From positions 1-64,000 of the forward strand of contig SMDE01000008.1 in assembly GCA_004346725.1 (NCBI GenBank): 64,000 bases of DNA, written 5' to 3'. Position 1 is the first letter of the stretch; every line of letters begins with the position of its first letter. Origin of the DNA: Phytobacter diazotrophicus (GTDB taxonomy: Bacteria; Pseudomonadota; Gammaproteobacteria; Enterobacterales; Enterobacteriaceae). Below, in pieces: positions 1 through 9,056 of this stretch. The position numbers and the translations under genes are program-made. The notes under the pieces were generated by a model that was given only the letters and a program-made list of their open reading frames with translations, was not told the origin of the DNA and made no database searches.

Positions 1-78
1 AGACTTGGTATTCATTTAGTGTCCGAGGACGTTAAGAATCCATGTCACTTTGAGTGCCCACACAGATTGTCTGATAAA

Positions 79-119
79 TTGTTAAAGAGCAGTGCAACGC
101 GGCTTTCGCTCACCGTTGC
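79..119 (-). promoter_or_regulatory. rrn boxB-boxA antitermination site
   Basis: On the minus strand a boxB-like stem-loop with arms GCAACG and CGTTGC (94-119) is followed by boxA, TGCTCTTTAACAA (79-91). BoxA recruits NusB-S10 and the Nus factor complex, which lets RNA polymerase resist Rho in the untranslated rRNA transcript. The motif is close to the E. coli sequence. Confidence 0.9.
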
Positions 120-123
120 GAGG

Positions 124-157
124 TGGCGTATATTACGCTTTCCTCTTTCAGAGTCAA
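124..157 (-). promoter_or_regulatory. rrn P2 promoter
   Basis: On the minus strand TTGACT (152-157) and TAATAT (130-135) are separated by 16 bp and lie about 110 bp downstream of P1. This is the usual tandem arrangement of enterobacterial rRNA operons. Confidence 0.88.
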
Positions 158-230
158 CCCGTTATTTCAGGATTTTTCTCTTCAACCGACCCGGCTGTTT
201 GCGTGAAGTGATTCACATCCGCCGTGTCGA

Positions 231-267
231 TGGAGGCGCATTATAGGCAGCCCACGATGAATGACAA
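231..267 (-). promoter_or_regulatory. rrn P1 promoter
   Basis: On the minus strand a TTGTCA -35 box (262-267) and a TATAAT -10 box (240-245) are separated by 16 bp. They are followed by the GC-rich discriminator GCGCCTCC typical of growth-rate and ppGpp controlled rrn P1 promoters. The AT-rich stretch just upstream (268-295) fits an UP element. Fis sites would be expected further upstream, overlapping the 3' end of gmhB, but I cannot define them by eye. Confidence 0.92.
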
Positions 268-316
268 GCGAAAAAATGCATTTTTATTTCAACCGCTCAT
301 CTTTTCATCATAACGG

Positions 317-883
317 TTACTTTTGTTGCTTTTTGATAGCCGCAGGTAGGTCCGCAAGGCTATTAATCACCCAATCTGCCGCATTTTCCGCCTCTGGCGT
401 GACGGGCTTGCCGGTACGCACCAATACTTTCGTTCCCACATCAGCAGCGGTAGCCGCCTGCATATCTTCGAGTTTGTCACCCACCATATAAGAAGCAGAC
501 ATATCAATGTGCAGATAGTCTCGAGCAGAAATGAGCATGCCCGGATGTGGTTTACGGCAGTCACACACCTGGCGGAACTCTTCTACCGTCCCCTGAGGGT
601 GGTGCGGGCAATAGTAGATACCATCCAGCTCGACATCGCGATCGGCCAGCGACCAGTCCATCCATTCGGTGAGCGTTTCAAATTGCGCTTCGGTGAATTT
701 ACCGCGCGCGATACCGGACTGATTGGTCACCACCACCAGCGCGAAGCCCATGGCTTTCAGTTCGCGCATGGCGTCAATGACACCGTCTATAAATTCGAAG
801 TTATCAATTTCGTGCACATAACCGTGGTCGACATTAATAGTGCCATCACGGTCGAGGAAAATTGCGGGTACTGATTTTGCCAC
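317..883 (-). CDS. gmhB: D-glycero-beta-D-manno-heptose-1,7-bisphosphate 7-phosphatase
   Basis: This cytoplasmic HAD-family phosphatase removes the 7-phosphate from heptose bisphosphate on the way to ADP-heptose for the LPS inner core. The 188-residue product shows the HAD nucleophile motif FLDRDGT near the N-terminus. It also shows the family's zinc-binding cysteine/histidine cluster (YYCPHHP and CDCRKPHP) and the MVGDKLEDM acid motif. I place the start at GTG 883 because AGGAG precedes it and the product then begins VAKSVPAIF like the E. coli enzyme. The longer reading frame to 931 has no family support. It lies between a divergent metN and an rrn promoter. Confidence 0.95.
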   Translation of the reverse strand: MAKSVPAIFLDRDGTINVDHGYVHEIDNFEFIDGVIDAMRELKAMGFALVVVTNQSGIARGKFTEAQFETLTEWMDWSLADRDVELDGIYYCPHHPQGTVEEFRQVCDCRKPHPGMLISARDYLHIDMSASYMVGDKLEDMQAATAADVGTKVLVRTGKPVTPEAENAADWVINSLADLPAAIKKQQK

Positions 884-971
884 CGGGTTGCTCCTGAAAA
901 AGGCATGTGAGCGTAGTATCTCATGTTTCACCGCACAGGAAAGTGCTCATCGCGCAGGGTTCGATTGATTT

Positions 972-987
972 AGACGTCTGGATGCCT
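972..987 (+). promoter_or_regulatory. tandem Met boxes (MetJ operator) of metNIQ
   Basis: A perfect Met box AGACGTCT (972-979) abuts an imperfect one, GGATGCCT (980-987), 85 bp upstream of metN. MetJ with S-adenosylmethionine binds tandem 8-bp Met boxes and represses methionine genes, so metNIQ should be repressed when methionine is plentiful. The motif is visible; the repression is inferred from family knowledge. Confidence 0.8.
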
Positions 988-1071
988 TAACATCCGCCTT
1001 GTTTACGGTCATCACCCGTAACAGGCAGAACAAAATGCCACGGCTAACTCTCATACGATAAAAATAATCTG

Positions 1072-2103
1072 ATGATTAAACTTTCCAATATAACCAAAGT
1101 ATTCCAGCAGGGAACTCGCACCATTCAGGCGTTGAACAATGTCAGCCTGCATGTTCCTGCCGGGCAAATTTATGGCGTCATTGGTGCCTCTGGCGCCGGT
1201 AAAAGTACGCTTATTCGCTGCGTTAACCTGCTTGAGCGCCCGTCCCAGGGCAGCGTCCAGGTTGACGGCCAGGAGCTGACAGCCCTTTCAGAAGCACAAC
1301 TCACTAAAGCTCGCCGCCAGATTGGCATGATCTTCCAGCACTTTAATTTACTCTCTTCCCGCACCGTGTTTGGTAACGTCGCGTTGCCACTTGAACTGGA
1401 TAACACGCCGCGCGAAGAGATTAACCGTCGCGTCAAAGAATTGCTGGACCTGGTTGGACTGGGCGACAAACACGACAGCTATCCGGCGAATCTGTCCGGT
1501 GGTCAAAAGCAGCGTGTGGCCATTGCCCGCGCACTGGCGAGCAACCCGAAAGTATTGCTGTGCGATGAAGCCACCAGCGCACTGGACCCGGCAACTACGC
1601 GTTCCATTCTGGAGTTGTTGAAAGACATCAACCGTCGTCTGGGCCTGACGATTCTGCTCATTACCCACGAAATGGATGTCGTAAAACGCATTTGCGACTG
1701 CGTTGCCGTCATCAGTAATGGTGAACTGATCGAACAGGACACTGTAAGTGAAGTGTTCTCTCATCCCAAAACGCCGCTGGCACAGCAGTTTATTCAGTCA
1801 ACGTTGCACCTGGATATCCCTGAGGATTACCAGCAGCGCCTGAAAGATCAGCCACTGGCAGGTAGCGTGCCGATGTTACGCATGGAATTCACCGGTCAAT
1901 CGGTCGATGCCCCCCTGCTTTCTGAGACCGCACGCCGCTATAACGTGAACAACAATATTATCAGTGCGCAGATGGATTACGCCGGTGGCGTGAAATTCGG
2001 CATTATGCTGACAGAAATGCACGGCGAGCCGCAGGATACGCAAGCCGCTATTGCCTGGCTTAAGGAACACCATGTGAAAGTAGAGGTGCTGGGTTATGTC
2101 TGA
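1072..2103 (+). CDS. metN: D,L-methionine ABC transporter ATP-binding protein
   Basis: ATPase subunit of the MetNIQ methionine importer, acting on the cytoplasmic face of the inner membrane. The 343 residues carry Walker A GASGAGKS (38-45), the signature LSGGQ (141-145) and Walker B with the catalytic glutamate in LLCDEATS (around 166). After about residue 260 comes the C-terminal NIL regulatory domain, which binds methionine and gives trans-inhibition in this family. The length equals the E. coli protein. It is the first gene of metNIQ and overlaps metI by 8 bp. Met boxes upstream indicate MetJ control. Confidence 0.97.
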   Translation: MIKLSNITKVFQQGTRTIQALNNVSLHVPAGQIYGVIGASGAGKSTLIRCVNLLERPSQGSVQVDGQELTALSEAQLTKARRQIGMIFQHFNLLSSRTVFGNVALPLELDNTPREEINRRVKELLDLVGLGDKHDSYPANLSGGQKQRVAIARALASNPKVLLCDEATSALDPATTRSILELLKDINRRLGLTILLITHEMDVVKRICDCVAVISNGELIEQDTVSEVFSHPKTPLAQQFIQSTLHLDIPEDYQQRLKDQPLAGSVPMLRMEFTGQSVDAPLLSETARRYNVNNNIISAQMDYAGGVKFGIMLTEMHGEPQDTQAAIAWLKEHHVKVEVLGYV

Positions 2104-2749
2104 GGCAATGATGTGGTTACTGGCGCGTGGCGTCTGGGAAACGCTGGCAATGACCTTCGTATCCGGTTTCTTCGGCTTTGTGCTGGGTCTTCCGGTTGGC
2201 GTGCTGCTGTATGTCTCGCGTCCTGGACAAATTTCGGAGAATGCAAAACTCTACCGTACCATTTCGGCGCTGGTGAATATTTTCCGTTCGATCCCGTTCA
2301 TTATTTTACTGGTCTGGATGATTCCATTCACCCGTATTATCGTGGGGACTTCCATCGGCCTGCAGGCAGCGATTGTGCCTCTGACCGTCGGTGCAGCACC
2401 TTTTATTGCCCGTATGGTGGAAAACGCCCTGTTGGAAATCCCAACCGGCCTGATTGAAGCCTCCCGTGCAATGGGCGCAACCCCGATGCAGATCATCCGT
2501 AAGGTACTACTGCCGGAAGCACTGCCGGGTCTGGTCAATGCAGCAACAATTACCCTGATTACCCTGGTGGGTTATTCTGCAATGGGTGGAGCCGTGGGCG
2601 CAGGCGGTCTGGGGCAGATTGGCTACCAGTACGGTTATATTGGCTATAACGCCATTGTGATGAATACCGTCCTGGCACTGCTGGTGATTCTGGTTTACTT
2701 AATTCAGTTTGCAGGCGATCGTATCGTTCGCTCTGTTACGCATAAATAA
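2096..2749 (+). CDS. metI: D,L-methionine ABC transporter permease
   Basis: Inner-membrane permease of the MetNIQ importer, 217 residues, with about five hydrophobic segments. The cytoplasmic coupling region is [20 protein letters not shown], the EAA motif that contacts MetN. The start ATG lies inside the end of metN (8 bp overlap), which suggests translational coupling. metQ follows 43 bp downstream. The sequence is close to the E. coli protein throughout and nothing is missing. Confidence 0.96.
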   Translation: MSEAMMWLLARGVWETLAMTFVSGFFGFVLGLPVGVLLYVSRPGQISENAKLYRTISALVNIFRSIPFIILLVWMIPFTRIIVGTSIGLQAAIVPLTVGAAPFIARMVENALLEIPTGLIEASRAMGATPMQIIRKVLLPEALPGLVNAATITLITLVGYSAMGGAVGAGGLGQIGYQYGYIGYNAIVMNTVLALLVILVYLIQFAGDRIVRSVTHK

Positions 2750-2792
2750 CGTTGCTCACAACACAACGACTCTGAAAGAAAGGAAAAAACAC

Positions 2793-3608
2793 ATGGCTTT
2801 TAAATTCAAGACCTTTGCGGCAGTGGGTGCCCTGATTGGTTCTCTGGCTCTGGTAGGTTGTGGTCAGGACGAAAAGAATCCGAACCACATTAAAGTCGGC
2901 GTCATCGTCGGTGCTGAACAGCAGGTTGCCGAAGTTGCACAGAAAGTCGCGAAAGAGAAATACGGTCTGGACGTTGAGCTGGTAACCTTTAATGACTACG
3001 TTCTGCCGAACGAAGCGCTGAGCAAAGGCGACATCGATGCGAACGCCTTCCAGCACAAACCGTACCTGGATCAGCAGATCAAAGATCGTGGCTATAAACT
3101 GGTTGCTGTTGGCAATACCTTTGTTTACCCGATCGCAGGCTACTCCAAAAAAATTAAATCTATCGATGAATTGCAGGAAGGCGCTCAGGTCGCTGTACCG
3201 AACGATCCGACTAACCTCGGCCGTTCCCTGCTGCTGTTGCAGAAACAGGGCCTGATCAAACTGAAAGATGGTGTTGGCCTGCTGCCAACCGCTCTGGATA
3301 TTACAGAGAACCCGAAAAACCTGAAAATTGTTGAGCTGGAAGCCCCGCAACTGCCGCGCTCGCTGGACGATGCACAAATCGCGCTGGCCGTTATTAACAC
3401 CACCTACGCCAGCCAGATCAATCTGACGCCAGCAAAAGATGGTATCTTTGTCGAAGATAAAGACTCTCCGTACGTTAACCTGATCGTTACCCGCGAAGAC
3501 AACAAAGACGCAGAAAACGTGAAGAAATTCGTTCAGGCCTATCAGTCTGACGAAGTCTACGAAGCAGCGAACAAAGTCTTCAATGGCGGTGCGGTGAAAG
3601 GCTGGTAA
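2793..3608 (+). CDS. metQ: methionine-binding lipoprotein
   Basis: Substrate-binding lipoprotein of the MetNIQ importer, 271 residues. It has a lipoprotein signal ending in the lipobox LVGC, with Cys23 as the lipidated residue, followed by a NlpA/MetQ-type periplasmic binding domain. The start at 2793 is chosen because GAAAGGA precedes it and it opens directly into the signal peptide; the upstream in-frame codons overlap metI. It is the last gene of the operon and is followed by a hairpin at 3635-3652. Confidence 0.96.
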   Translation: MAFKFKTFAAVGALIGSLALVGCGQDEKNPNHIKVGVIVGAEQQVAEVAQKVAKEKYGLDVELVTFNDYVLPNEALSKGDIDANAFQHKPYLDQQIKDRGYKLVAVGNTFVYPIAGYSKKIKSIDELQEGAQVAVPNDPTNLGRSLLLLQKQGLIKLKDGVGLLPTALDITENPKNLKIVELEAPQLPRSLDDAQIALAVINTTYASQINLTPAKDGIFVEDKDSPYVNLIVTREDNKDAENVKKFVQAYQSDEVYEAANKVFNGGAVKGW

Positions 3609-3634
3609 TCCGGCCCGTCAGCAATATCCTTCAG

Positions 3635-3657
3635 GACGGGCTCATGCCCGTCTTGTC
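3635..3657 (+). terminator. probable terminator of metNIQ
   Basis: Stem GACGGGC / GCCCGTC with a TCAT loop (3635-3652), followed by a short T-containing tract, 26 bp after the metQ stop. The T-run is weak, so termination may be partial. Confidence 0.6.
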
Positions 3658-3715
3658 ATTTGTGCAAGCTCCTGATTCAATAAGCGGCGTTAAGATCATT
3701 TTTTGAGGATATATT

Positions 3716-4120
3716 ATGCGTGCTTTACCGATCTGTTTTTTAGCACTCATGCTGAGCGGCTGTTCAATGCTAAGCAGATCTCCTGTCGAACCTGTTCAAA
3801 GCACAGCAACCCCGCCTAAAACAGAACCAGCAAAACCGAAACCGCCGCGTCCGACGCCGGTTCGAATCATTACCAATGCTGAAGATTTGGTGGGTAAACC
3901 GTTCCGTGATTTAGGTGAAGTGACCGGTGACTCTTGCCAGGCAACCAATCAGGATTCCCCACCGAACATCCCGACCGCCCGTAAACGCATGCAAATCAAC
4001 GCATCAAAAATGAAAGCGAATGCGGTTCTGCTCCACAGCTGTGAAATCACCAGCGGCACGCCGGGTTGCTACCGTCAGGCTGTATGCGTAGGTTCAGCGC
4101 TGAACGTCACGGCGAAATGA
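3716..4120 (+). CDS. rcsF: Rcs stress sensor outer-membrane lipoprotein
   Basis: Outer-membrane lipoprotein that senses envelope damage and activates the Rcs phosphorelay by contacting IgaA. It has 134 residues with lipobox LSGC (Cys16). A proline- and lysine-rich stretch (about 22-48) is the part known to thread through outer-membrane beta-barrels in E. coli. The folded domain has cysteines at 74, 109, 118 and 124, which form the two disulfides of the family. Its stop codon overlaps the start of trmO (ATGA), so the two genes are probably co-translated. Confidence 0.96.
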   Translation: MRALPICFLALMLSGCSMLSRSPVEPVQSTATPPKTEPAKPKPPRPTPVRIITNAEDLVGKPFRDLGEVTGDSCQATNQDSPPNIPTARKRMQINASKMKANAVLLHSCEITSGTPGCYRQAVCVGSALNVTAK

Positions 4121-4824
4121 CCACATTTGCCATCGAGCAGATAGGCGTCATCCGCTCCCCCTATAAAGAAAAGTTTGCCGTTCCCCGCCAGCCTGGTCTG
4201 GTTAAACATGGAGGCGGCGAACTGCATCTGCTGCCTCCCTATAATCAGGCCGAAGCCGTACGCGGGCTTGAGGCGTTCAGCCATCTCTGGATTGTGTTCA
4301 TTTTCCACCAGACGATGGCTGGCGGCTGGCGTCCTACGGTACGCCCTCCCCGGCTCGGGGGGAATGCGCGGATGGGGGTTTTTGCCACCCGTTCAACCTT
4401 CCGTCCTAATCCGATTGGCATGTCTTTGGTGGAGCTTAAAGGCATTCACTGCGAGAAAGAGCGTGTCATTTTGCAACTGGGCAGTCTTGATCTCGTCGAC
4501 GGCACGCCCGTCGTGGATATCAAACCCTATTTACCCTTTGCTGAGGCTCTGCCGCATGCCAGCGCCAGTTATGCGCAGCAGGCCCCCGTCGCGGAGATGG
4601 CGGTGTGCTTCACGCCGGAGCTCGAAGCGGCATTTCCACAGTTAGAAAAGCGTTACCCGCAGCTAAGATCGTTTATTATTGACGTCCTGGCGCAGGACCC
4701 GCGCCCGGCATACCGTAAAGATGAGGAAATGGGGAAAACGTACGCGGTCTTGTTGCTGGATTTCAACGTGCGCTGGCGCGTGACCGCTGCAGGTTTTGAA
4801 GTGTTTGCGCTGGAAGGCCGTTAA
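4117..4824 (+). CDS. trmO: tRNA (adenine(37)-N6)-methyltransferase TrmO
   Basis: S-adenosylmethionine-dependent enzyme that N6-methylates t6A37 in tRNA-Thr for the GGU anticodon, forming m6t6A. The 235 residues form the TsaA/YaeB beta-barrel family domain, with the characteristic motifs GVIRSPYKEKF, RPPRLGG and GVFATRSTFRPNPIG. The ATG at 4117 overlaps the rcsF stop and gives the same length as E. coli TrmO. A longer frame from 4066 would lie within rcsF and is rejected. proS follows downstream. Confidence 0.94.
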   Translation: MTTFAIEQIGVIRSPYKEKFAVPRQPGLVKHGGGELHLLPPYNQAEAVRGLEAFSHLWIVFIFHQTMAGGWRPTVRPPRLGGNARMGVFATRSTFRPNPIGMSLVELKGIHCEKERVILQLGSLDLVDGTPVVDIKPYLPFAEALPHASASYAQQAPVAEMAVCFTPELEAAFPQLEKRYPQLRSFIIDVLAQDPRPAYRKDEEMGKTYAVLLLDFNVRWRVTAAGFEVFALEGR

Positions 4825-4936
4825 TTTCTCCTCCCTCTACTTTTGGCATCTCTTTCTCGCTGGTAAACTGAATCACTTTTTTTGAATCAGGCTCCTTTTG
4901 AGTCTGTTCCAATCGTCCAAATGGAACCGTAACAAC

Positions 4937-6655
4937 ATGCGTACTAGCCAATACCTGCTCTCCACTCTGAAGGAGACACCTGCCGACGCCGAAGTCATCA
5001 GCCATCAGTTGATGTTGCGCGCCGGGATGATTCGCAAGCTGGCCTCCGGGTTGTATACCTGGCTGCCGACCGGCGTGCGCGTCCTGAAAAAAGTCGAAAA
5101 CATCGTGCGTGAAGAGATGAACAACGCCGGTGCGATTGAGGTGTTAATGCCGGTCGTTCAGCCTTCTGAACTGTGGCAAGAGAGTGGTCGTTGGGAGCAG
5201 TACGGCCCGGAACTGCTGCGTATTTCTGACCGTGGCGAGCGTCCGTTCGTACTCGGCCCGACTCACGAAGAAGTGATCACCGATCTGATTCGTAACGAGC
5301 TCAGCTCTTACAAACAGCTACCGCTGAATTTCTTCCAGATCCAGACCAAGTTCCGTGACGAAGTACGTCCGCGTTTCGGCGTGATGCGTTCCCGTGAATT
5401 CCTGATGAAAGATGCCTACTCTTTCCATACTTCTCAGGAATCGCTGCAGGAAACCTACGACGCGATGTATGCCGCCTACAGCAAAATCTTTACCCGCATC
5501 GGGCTGGAGTTCCGCCCGGTTCAGGCTGATACAGGCTCTATCGGTGGTAGCGCGTCTCATGAGTTCCAGGTACTGGCGCAAAGCGGTGAAGATGACATCG
5601 TTTTCTCTGATACCTCTGACTATGCCGCCAACATCGAACTGGCAGAAGCTGTGGCGCCGAAAGCACCGCGTGCAGCGGCAACTCAAGAGATGACGCTGGT
5701 TGATACGCCGAACGCGAAAACCATCGCCGAGCTGGTTGAACAGTTCAACCTGCCGATTGAGAAAACCGTTAAGACCCTGCTGGTCAAAGCGGTTGAAGGC
5801 AGCAGCTACCCGCTGGTCGCCCTGCTGGTACGTGGCGATCACGAACTGAACGAAGTAAAAGCCGAAAAACTGGCGCAGGTTGCAAGCCCGCTGACTTTCG
5901 CGACCGAAGCTGAAATTCGCGCCGTGGTAAATGCGGGTCCGGGTTCGCTGGGGCCGGTAAACATGCCGATTCCGGTCGTTATCGACCGTACCGTTGCGGC
6001 AATGAGCGATTTTGCCGCTGGCGCTAACATTGATGGTAAGCACTACTTCGGTATCAACTGGGACCGTGATGTAGCAACCCCGGAAATCGCCGATATCCGT
6101 AACGTGGTTGCCGGCGACCCAAGCCCGGACGGTCAGGGGACGCTTCTGATCAAACGCGGTATCGAAGTGGGTCACATCTTCCAGTTAGGTACCAAATACT
6201 CTGAAGCGCTGAAGGCGTCCGTTCAGGGTGAAGATGGTCGTAACCAGATCCTGACCATGGGCTGCTACGGTATCGGGGTAACGCGTGTTGTGGCTGCGGC
6301 GATTGAACAGAACTTCGATGACCGCGGTATTGTATGGCCAGAAGCGATTGCACCGTTCCAGGTGGCCATTCTGCCCATGAACATGCACAAATCTTACCGT
6401 GTTCAGGAACTGGCAGAGAAGCTCTATAACGAACTGCGCGCACAGGGTATCGACGTGCTGATGGACGACCGTAAAGAGCGTCCGGGTGTGATGTTCGCTG
6501 ATATGGAGCTGATCGGTATTCCGCACACCATCGTGCTGGGCGACCGTAACCTCGACAACGACGATATCGAATACAAATACCGTCGCACTGGCGAAAAACA
6601 GATGATCAAGACGGGTGATATCCTTAATTACCTTGTCAGCGCCATCAAGGGCTAA
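4937..6655 (+). CDS. proS: prolyl-tRNA synthetase
   Basis: Bacterial-type class II prolyl-tRNA synthetase, 572 residues as in E. coli. Class II motif 2 is visible in [17 protein letters not shown]. It is followed by the inserted editing domain (about 224-407) that hydrolyses Ala-tRNA-Pro. The C-terminal half holds motif 3 ([14 protein letters not shown]) and the anticodon-binding domain. The start [15 protein letters not shown] at 4937 matches the family; codons upstream of it are not conserved. It ends 8 bp before a bidirectional terminator shared with nlpE. Confidence 0.97.
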   Translation: MRTSQYLLSTLKETPADAEVISHQLMLRAGMIRKLASGLYTWLPTGVRVLKKVENIVREEMNNAGAIEVLMPVVQPSELWQESGRWEQYGPELLRISDRGERPFVLGPTHEEVITDLIRNELSSYKQLPLNFFQIQTKFRDEVRPRFGVMRSREFLMKDAYSFHTSQESLQETYDAMYAAYSKIFTRIGLEFRPVQADTGSIGGSASHEFQVLAQSGEDDIVFSDTSDYAANIELAEAVAPKAPRAAATQEMTLVDTPNAKTIAELVEQFNLPIEKTVKTLLVKAVEGSSYPLVALLVRGDHELNEVKAEKLAQVASPLTFATEAEIRAVVNAGPGSLGPVNMPIPVVIDRTVAAMSDFAAGANIDGKHYFGINWDRDVATPEIADIRNVVAGDPSPDGQGTLLIKRGIEVGHIFQLGTKYSEALKASVQGEDGRNQILTMGCYGIGVTRVVAAAIEQNFDDRGIVWPEAIAPFQVAILPMNMHKSYRVQELAEKLYNELRAQGIDVLMDDRKERPGVMFADMELIGIPHTIVLGDRNLDNDDIEYKYRRTGEKQMIKTGDILNYLVSAIKG

Positions 6656-6660
6656 CAGTA

Positions 6661-6690
6661 AAAAGCCTCGCAAATGCGAGGCTTTTTTTA
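6661..6690. terminator. bidirectional terminator between proS and nlpE
   Basis: Stem AGCCTCGC / GCGAGGCT (6664-6683), flanked by an A-run on the left and a T-run on the right, so it can serve both convergent genes. The nlpE stop codon overlaps the T-run. Confidence 0.9.
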
Positions 6691-7386
6691 TTGGTGATTA
6701 CAATCTTTTCCGGCTATAAATTTCGCGTTTTTATCCGCCACCAGCGTCTTTTCCATCGCACCGTTATCCGTTTTCGGCTGTAGCGCGAAATGTCCTTCCA
6801 CCTCCAGCAATACCGGCTGCGAAGCCTGACCTGCCGCTGCTTTATATTGCTGTTCGAGCCGCACATCATTGCTGACCGCAATCCGTTTGCCCGTCATACA
6901 ATCAGCGAACTCTGCCACACCACCAGTACGCGAATACATGCCACGCATCGCCATCGGCGTTGTCGGTAAGGCCGCCGTGACAGGCTGCAAGACATAATTT
7001 AGCTGTGAGCGAATCGGGTTCCCTTCACGATCCAGCATTTCCAGCGCACTGCCTTTCGCGCGGAAGTAAAGTTTCTCGCCACTTGCATCTGTCAGCACCA
7101 GCTTGTCCGCAGTGCGTGCCCATTGCCCGTAAGAGGCAAAATTTGATGGCGCTTTGCCACCCTGATAGCCCTGATTCATCACCCAGGTGCCATCTTTTTC
7201 AAGGAACAGTGAGGTTTCGATGCCTTCACAATCTGCGCACGGCAGAATACCGCGCCAGCTCTGTTGCATTGGCTTGAGCTTTTCAGCTCGCACGGGGGAG
7301 ACGGTTTCCACCTCTCCCCGATTGTTGCACCCCATCAGCGCAAAGAGTGTCATTGCCACAGCCAAAGATACAATCGCTTTATTCAC
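6688..7386 (-). CDS. nlpE: copper homeostasis / adhesion lipoprotein NlpE
   Basis: Outer-membrane lipoprotein that signals surface adhesion and lipoprotein-sorting defects to the CpxAR system. It has 232 residues, with the signal peptide ending in LMGC (Cys20). The N-terminal beta-barrel holds the CxxC motif in PCADCEG, and a second cysteine-containing domain follows. The start is GTG at 7386, preceded by AAGGAAG; the reading frame extends to 7425 but without support. In E. coli K-12 yaeF lies between proS and nlpE; it is absent here. Confidence 0.93.
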   Translation of the reverse strand: MNKAIVSLAVAMTLFALMGCNNRGEVETVSPVRAEKLKPMQQSWRGILPCADCEGIETSLFLEKDGTWVMNQGYQGGKAPSNFASYGQWARTADKLVLTDASGEKLYFRAKGSALEMLDREGNPIRSQLNYVLQPVTAALPTTPMAMRGMYSRTGGVAEFADCMTGKRIAVSNDVRLEQQYKAAAGQASQPVLLEVEGHFALQPKTDNGAMEKTLVADKNAKFIAGKDCNHQ

Positions 7387-7421
7387 TCTTTCTTCCTTAT
7401 GAACAGTTCTTATCTCGTCCG

Positions 7422-7844
7422 TCACTCCTGTGGGCGACGAACCTTCCCTCGTAGCGCTTTTACAGAAGATTTTTGCGCTTTTCCTGCCAGACGCCGCTCT
7501 TTCGATGCCCGTGTTGGACGGGTGGCCCGACGGCTTTTTTGCACCACCGTCAGTTCCCTGATTAACGCCACCAGCCGGGCAATCGCCGCTTCGCGATTCA
7601 TATCCTGGCTGCGGTACTCCTGCGCCTTGATGATAACGACCCCGTCGGCCGTTAAGAGATGATGTGTCGCTGCCAGCAGCTTCTCTTTATAAAACTCGGG
7701 CAAACTGGATGCACGAATATCAAAACGCAGATGGATCGCCGTAGAGGCTTTATTTACATGCTGCCCGCCCGCCCCTTGCGCGCGAATCGCCGTAATCTCC
7801 AATTCTTCATCAGGAATGCTGACCTGGCGGGATATCTCAATCAT
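7422..7844 (-). CDS. arfB: alternative ribosome-rescue factor / peptidyl-tRNA hydrolase ArfB
   Basis: Codon-independent release factor that rescues ribosomes stalled on mRNAs lacking a stop codon. The 140 residues show the catalytic GGQ at 26-28 within [12 protein letters not shown] strongly basic C-terminal tail ([14 protein letters not shown] and beyond) inserts into the empty mRNA channel in the E. coli homologue. It overlaps the yaeQ stop by 4 bp (ATGA), so it is translationally coupled to yaeQ, and lies 35 bp upstream of nlpE. Confidence 0.95.
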   Translation of the reverse strand: MIEISRQVSIPDEELEITAIRAQGAGGQHVNKASTAIHLRFDIRASSLPEFYKEKLLAATHHLLTADGVVIIKAQEYRSQDMNREAAIARLVALIRELTVVQKSRRATRPTRASKERRLAGKAQKSSVKALRGKVRRPQE

Positions 7845-8386
7845 GCGTGCTGTTGCCAGGTTGCCAGGTGGATTTCCAGATTGGTTTGAGTGTCGCTCAG
7901 CCAGATAGTTCCTTCCTGGAGAGTAGCCTGCAGTGACATTGTCCGCTCCGCCAGCCCACTCAGCATCGCCAGTTGCTCATCATCCAGGTACCAGATACTC
8001 AGATTCTTAAATCCAGCGAGTTTGCTCTGGTTCTGCTGCCACCAGATTTGTGCCGCACGCGAGTTATAGGTGAATAGCGCCACCTCTTTCGACTGCGAAC
8101 AGGCCTTCTTGATGCGCCGTTCGTCCGGCAATCCGAGTTCGATCCACAGATCGATACCCAGATGATCGTTGCGCAGCCACACTTCGGGCTCGTCATCCGC
8201 ACACAGCCCACGGGTGAACTGTAGCCGTTCATCGGCGAATTTAATCCATGCCAACAGGCGCAGCATCATGCGCTCCTGCGTCTCGGAAGGATGACGGGCA
8301 AGCGTCAATGTGGCATCGAGAAATTGATTCCGGTCTAAATCCGCCACATTCACAGTAGCTTTATAAATGGTTGCTTTGAGCGCCAT
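7841..8386 (-). CDS. yaeQ: YaeQ family protein
   Basis: A 181-residue conserved protein, close to E. coli YaeQ along its whole length. The family has a fold resembling PD-(D/E)XK nucleases, but no confirmed biochemical role. In E. coli it has been linked genetically to suppression of rfaH loss. No signal peptide or membrane segment is seen, so it is cytoplasmic. AGGAGG precedes the ATG at 8386. It is the first gene of a yaeQ-arfB-nlpE run and is divergent from yaeP. Function remains unknown. Confidence 0.9.
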   Translation of the reverse strand: MALKATIYKATVNVADLDRNQFLDATLTLARHPSETQERMMLRLLAWIKFADERLQFTRGLCADDEPEVWLRNDHLGIDLWIELGLPDERRIKKACSQSKEVALFTYNSRAAQIWWQQNQSKLAGFKNLSIWYLDDEQLAMLSGLAERTMSLQATLQEGTIWLSDTQTNLEIHLATWQQHA

Positions 8387-8493
8387 ACCGCCTCCTTTGC
8401 ATAACAGCGGCTATTGTAGCGAATAAAGATATAACGTGCTGTTATCTCTTAATCTGCGGTTAATTCATCACTCTGATAATGACCCGTCGGGTA

Positions 8494-8502
8494 TGGTATA
8501 GT
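8494..8502 (+). promoter_or_regulatory. possible extended -10 promoter of yaeP-rof
   Basis: TGGTATAGT is an extended -10 element located 78 bp upstream of the yaeP start, in the 193-bp divergent region between yaeQ and yaeP. The matching -35 (GATAAT near 8475) is poor. This is a motif-based guess. Confidence 0.4.
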
Positions 8503-8579
8503 CACCTTGCTAAACAGAGTTAATCTTCGTAGGCTTAATGGTATCTCACAGTAAAGCCAGGGTGCTGACAGGAGGACGT

Positions 8580-8780
8580 GTGGGAAATTATTGTGAGTTA
8601 ATACGCCAGCGGTATGCGGAAATTGCCAGCGGAGACTTAGGGTATATCCCGGATGCGTTGGGGTGCGTATTGAAAGTTTTGAATGAAGTGGCTTCGGACG
8701 ATGCCGTTTCAGAGTCGGTCAGGGAAAAGGCGGCGTATGCTGCCGCGAACTTACTGGTGAGCGATTATGTCAATGAATGA
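8580..8780 (+). CDS. yaeP: YaeP family small protein
   Basis: A 66-residue conserved small protein, nearly identical to E. coli YaeP, with no assigned function. The GTG at 8580 is taken as start because a strong AGGAGG (8570-8575) sits just ahead and the product then has the family's length. The frame open from 8538 adds unrelated residues. It overlaps rof by 8 bp, so the two are likely translated together, which hints at a link with Rho control. That link is inference. Confidence 0.9.
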   Translation: MGNYCELIRQRYAEIASGDLGYIPDALGCVLKVLNEVASDDAVSESVREKAAYAAANLLVSDYVNE

Positions 8781-9027
8781 TACCTATCAACCCATCAATT
8801 GCGACGACTATGACAACCTGGAACTCGCCTGTCAGCATCATCTCCTACTGACGCTCGAGCTCAAAGATGGCGAAACTTTGCAGGCAAAAGCCAGTGATTT
8901 AGTATCTCGCAAAAATGTGGAATATTTGGTTGTTGAAATTGCAGGAACAACGCGCGAACTGCGTCTCGACAAAATTGCCAGCTTTAGTCATCCGGAAATC
9001 GGCACCGTCGTGGTGAGCGAATCCTGA
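8773..9027 (+). CDS. rof: Rho-binding antiterminator
   Basis: Small acidic cytoplasmic protein (YaeO) that binds Rho and blocks its RNA-binding site, so inhibiting Rho-dependent termination. It has 84 residues from the ATG at 8773, equal to the E. coli length. An in-frame ATG at 8767 would add two residues and cannot be excluded. It overlaps the end of yaeP. The Sm-like beta-barrel core [19 protein letters not shown] is conserved. It is convergent with tilS, with a weak hairpin between them. Confidence 0.93.
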   Translation: MNDTYQPINCDDYDNLELACQHHLLLTLELKDGETLQAKASDLVSRKNVEYLVVEIAGTTRELRLDKIASFSHPEIGTVVVSES

Positions 9028-9036
9028 CAGCACTTT

Positions 9037-9056
9037 CGGGCAGCGCTGACTGCCCG
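9037..9056. terminator. possible terminator hairpin between rof and tilS
   Basis: Stem CGGGCAG / CTGCCCG with a six-base loop lies in the 29-bp convergent gap. No strong T-run follows on either strand, so it may only stabilise the transcript ends. Confidence 0.35.

Larger units (their letters stand above)
1..231 (-). promoter_or_regulatory. rRNA operon leader (5' part of the 16S precursor)
   Basis: Read on the minus strand, this is the transcribed leader of a ribosomal RNA operon, starting at the inferred P1 start near 231 and running off the window at base 1. It contains P2, boxB and boxA, and ends in the conserved stretch that precedes the 16S gene. The 16S gene itself lies outside the window. 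The neighbouring gmhB matches the position of rrnH in E. coli K-12, so this is probably the rrnH equivalent; that assignment is inference. No protein is encoded here. Confidence 0.9.

Noticed and set aside
19-246. Small open frames in the rrn leader
   Set aside because: The region is an rRNA promoter and antitermination leader transcribed from the other strand; no coding signal is present.
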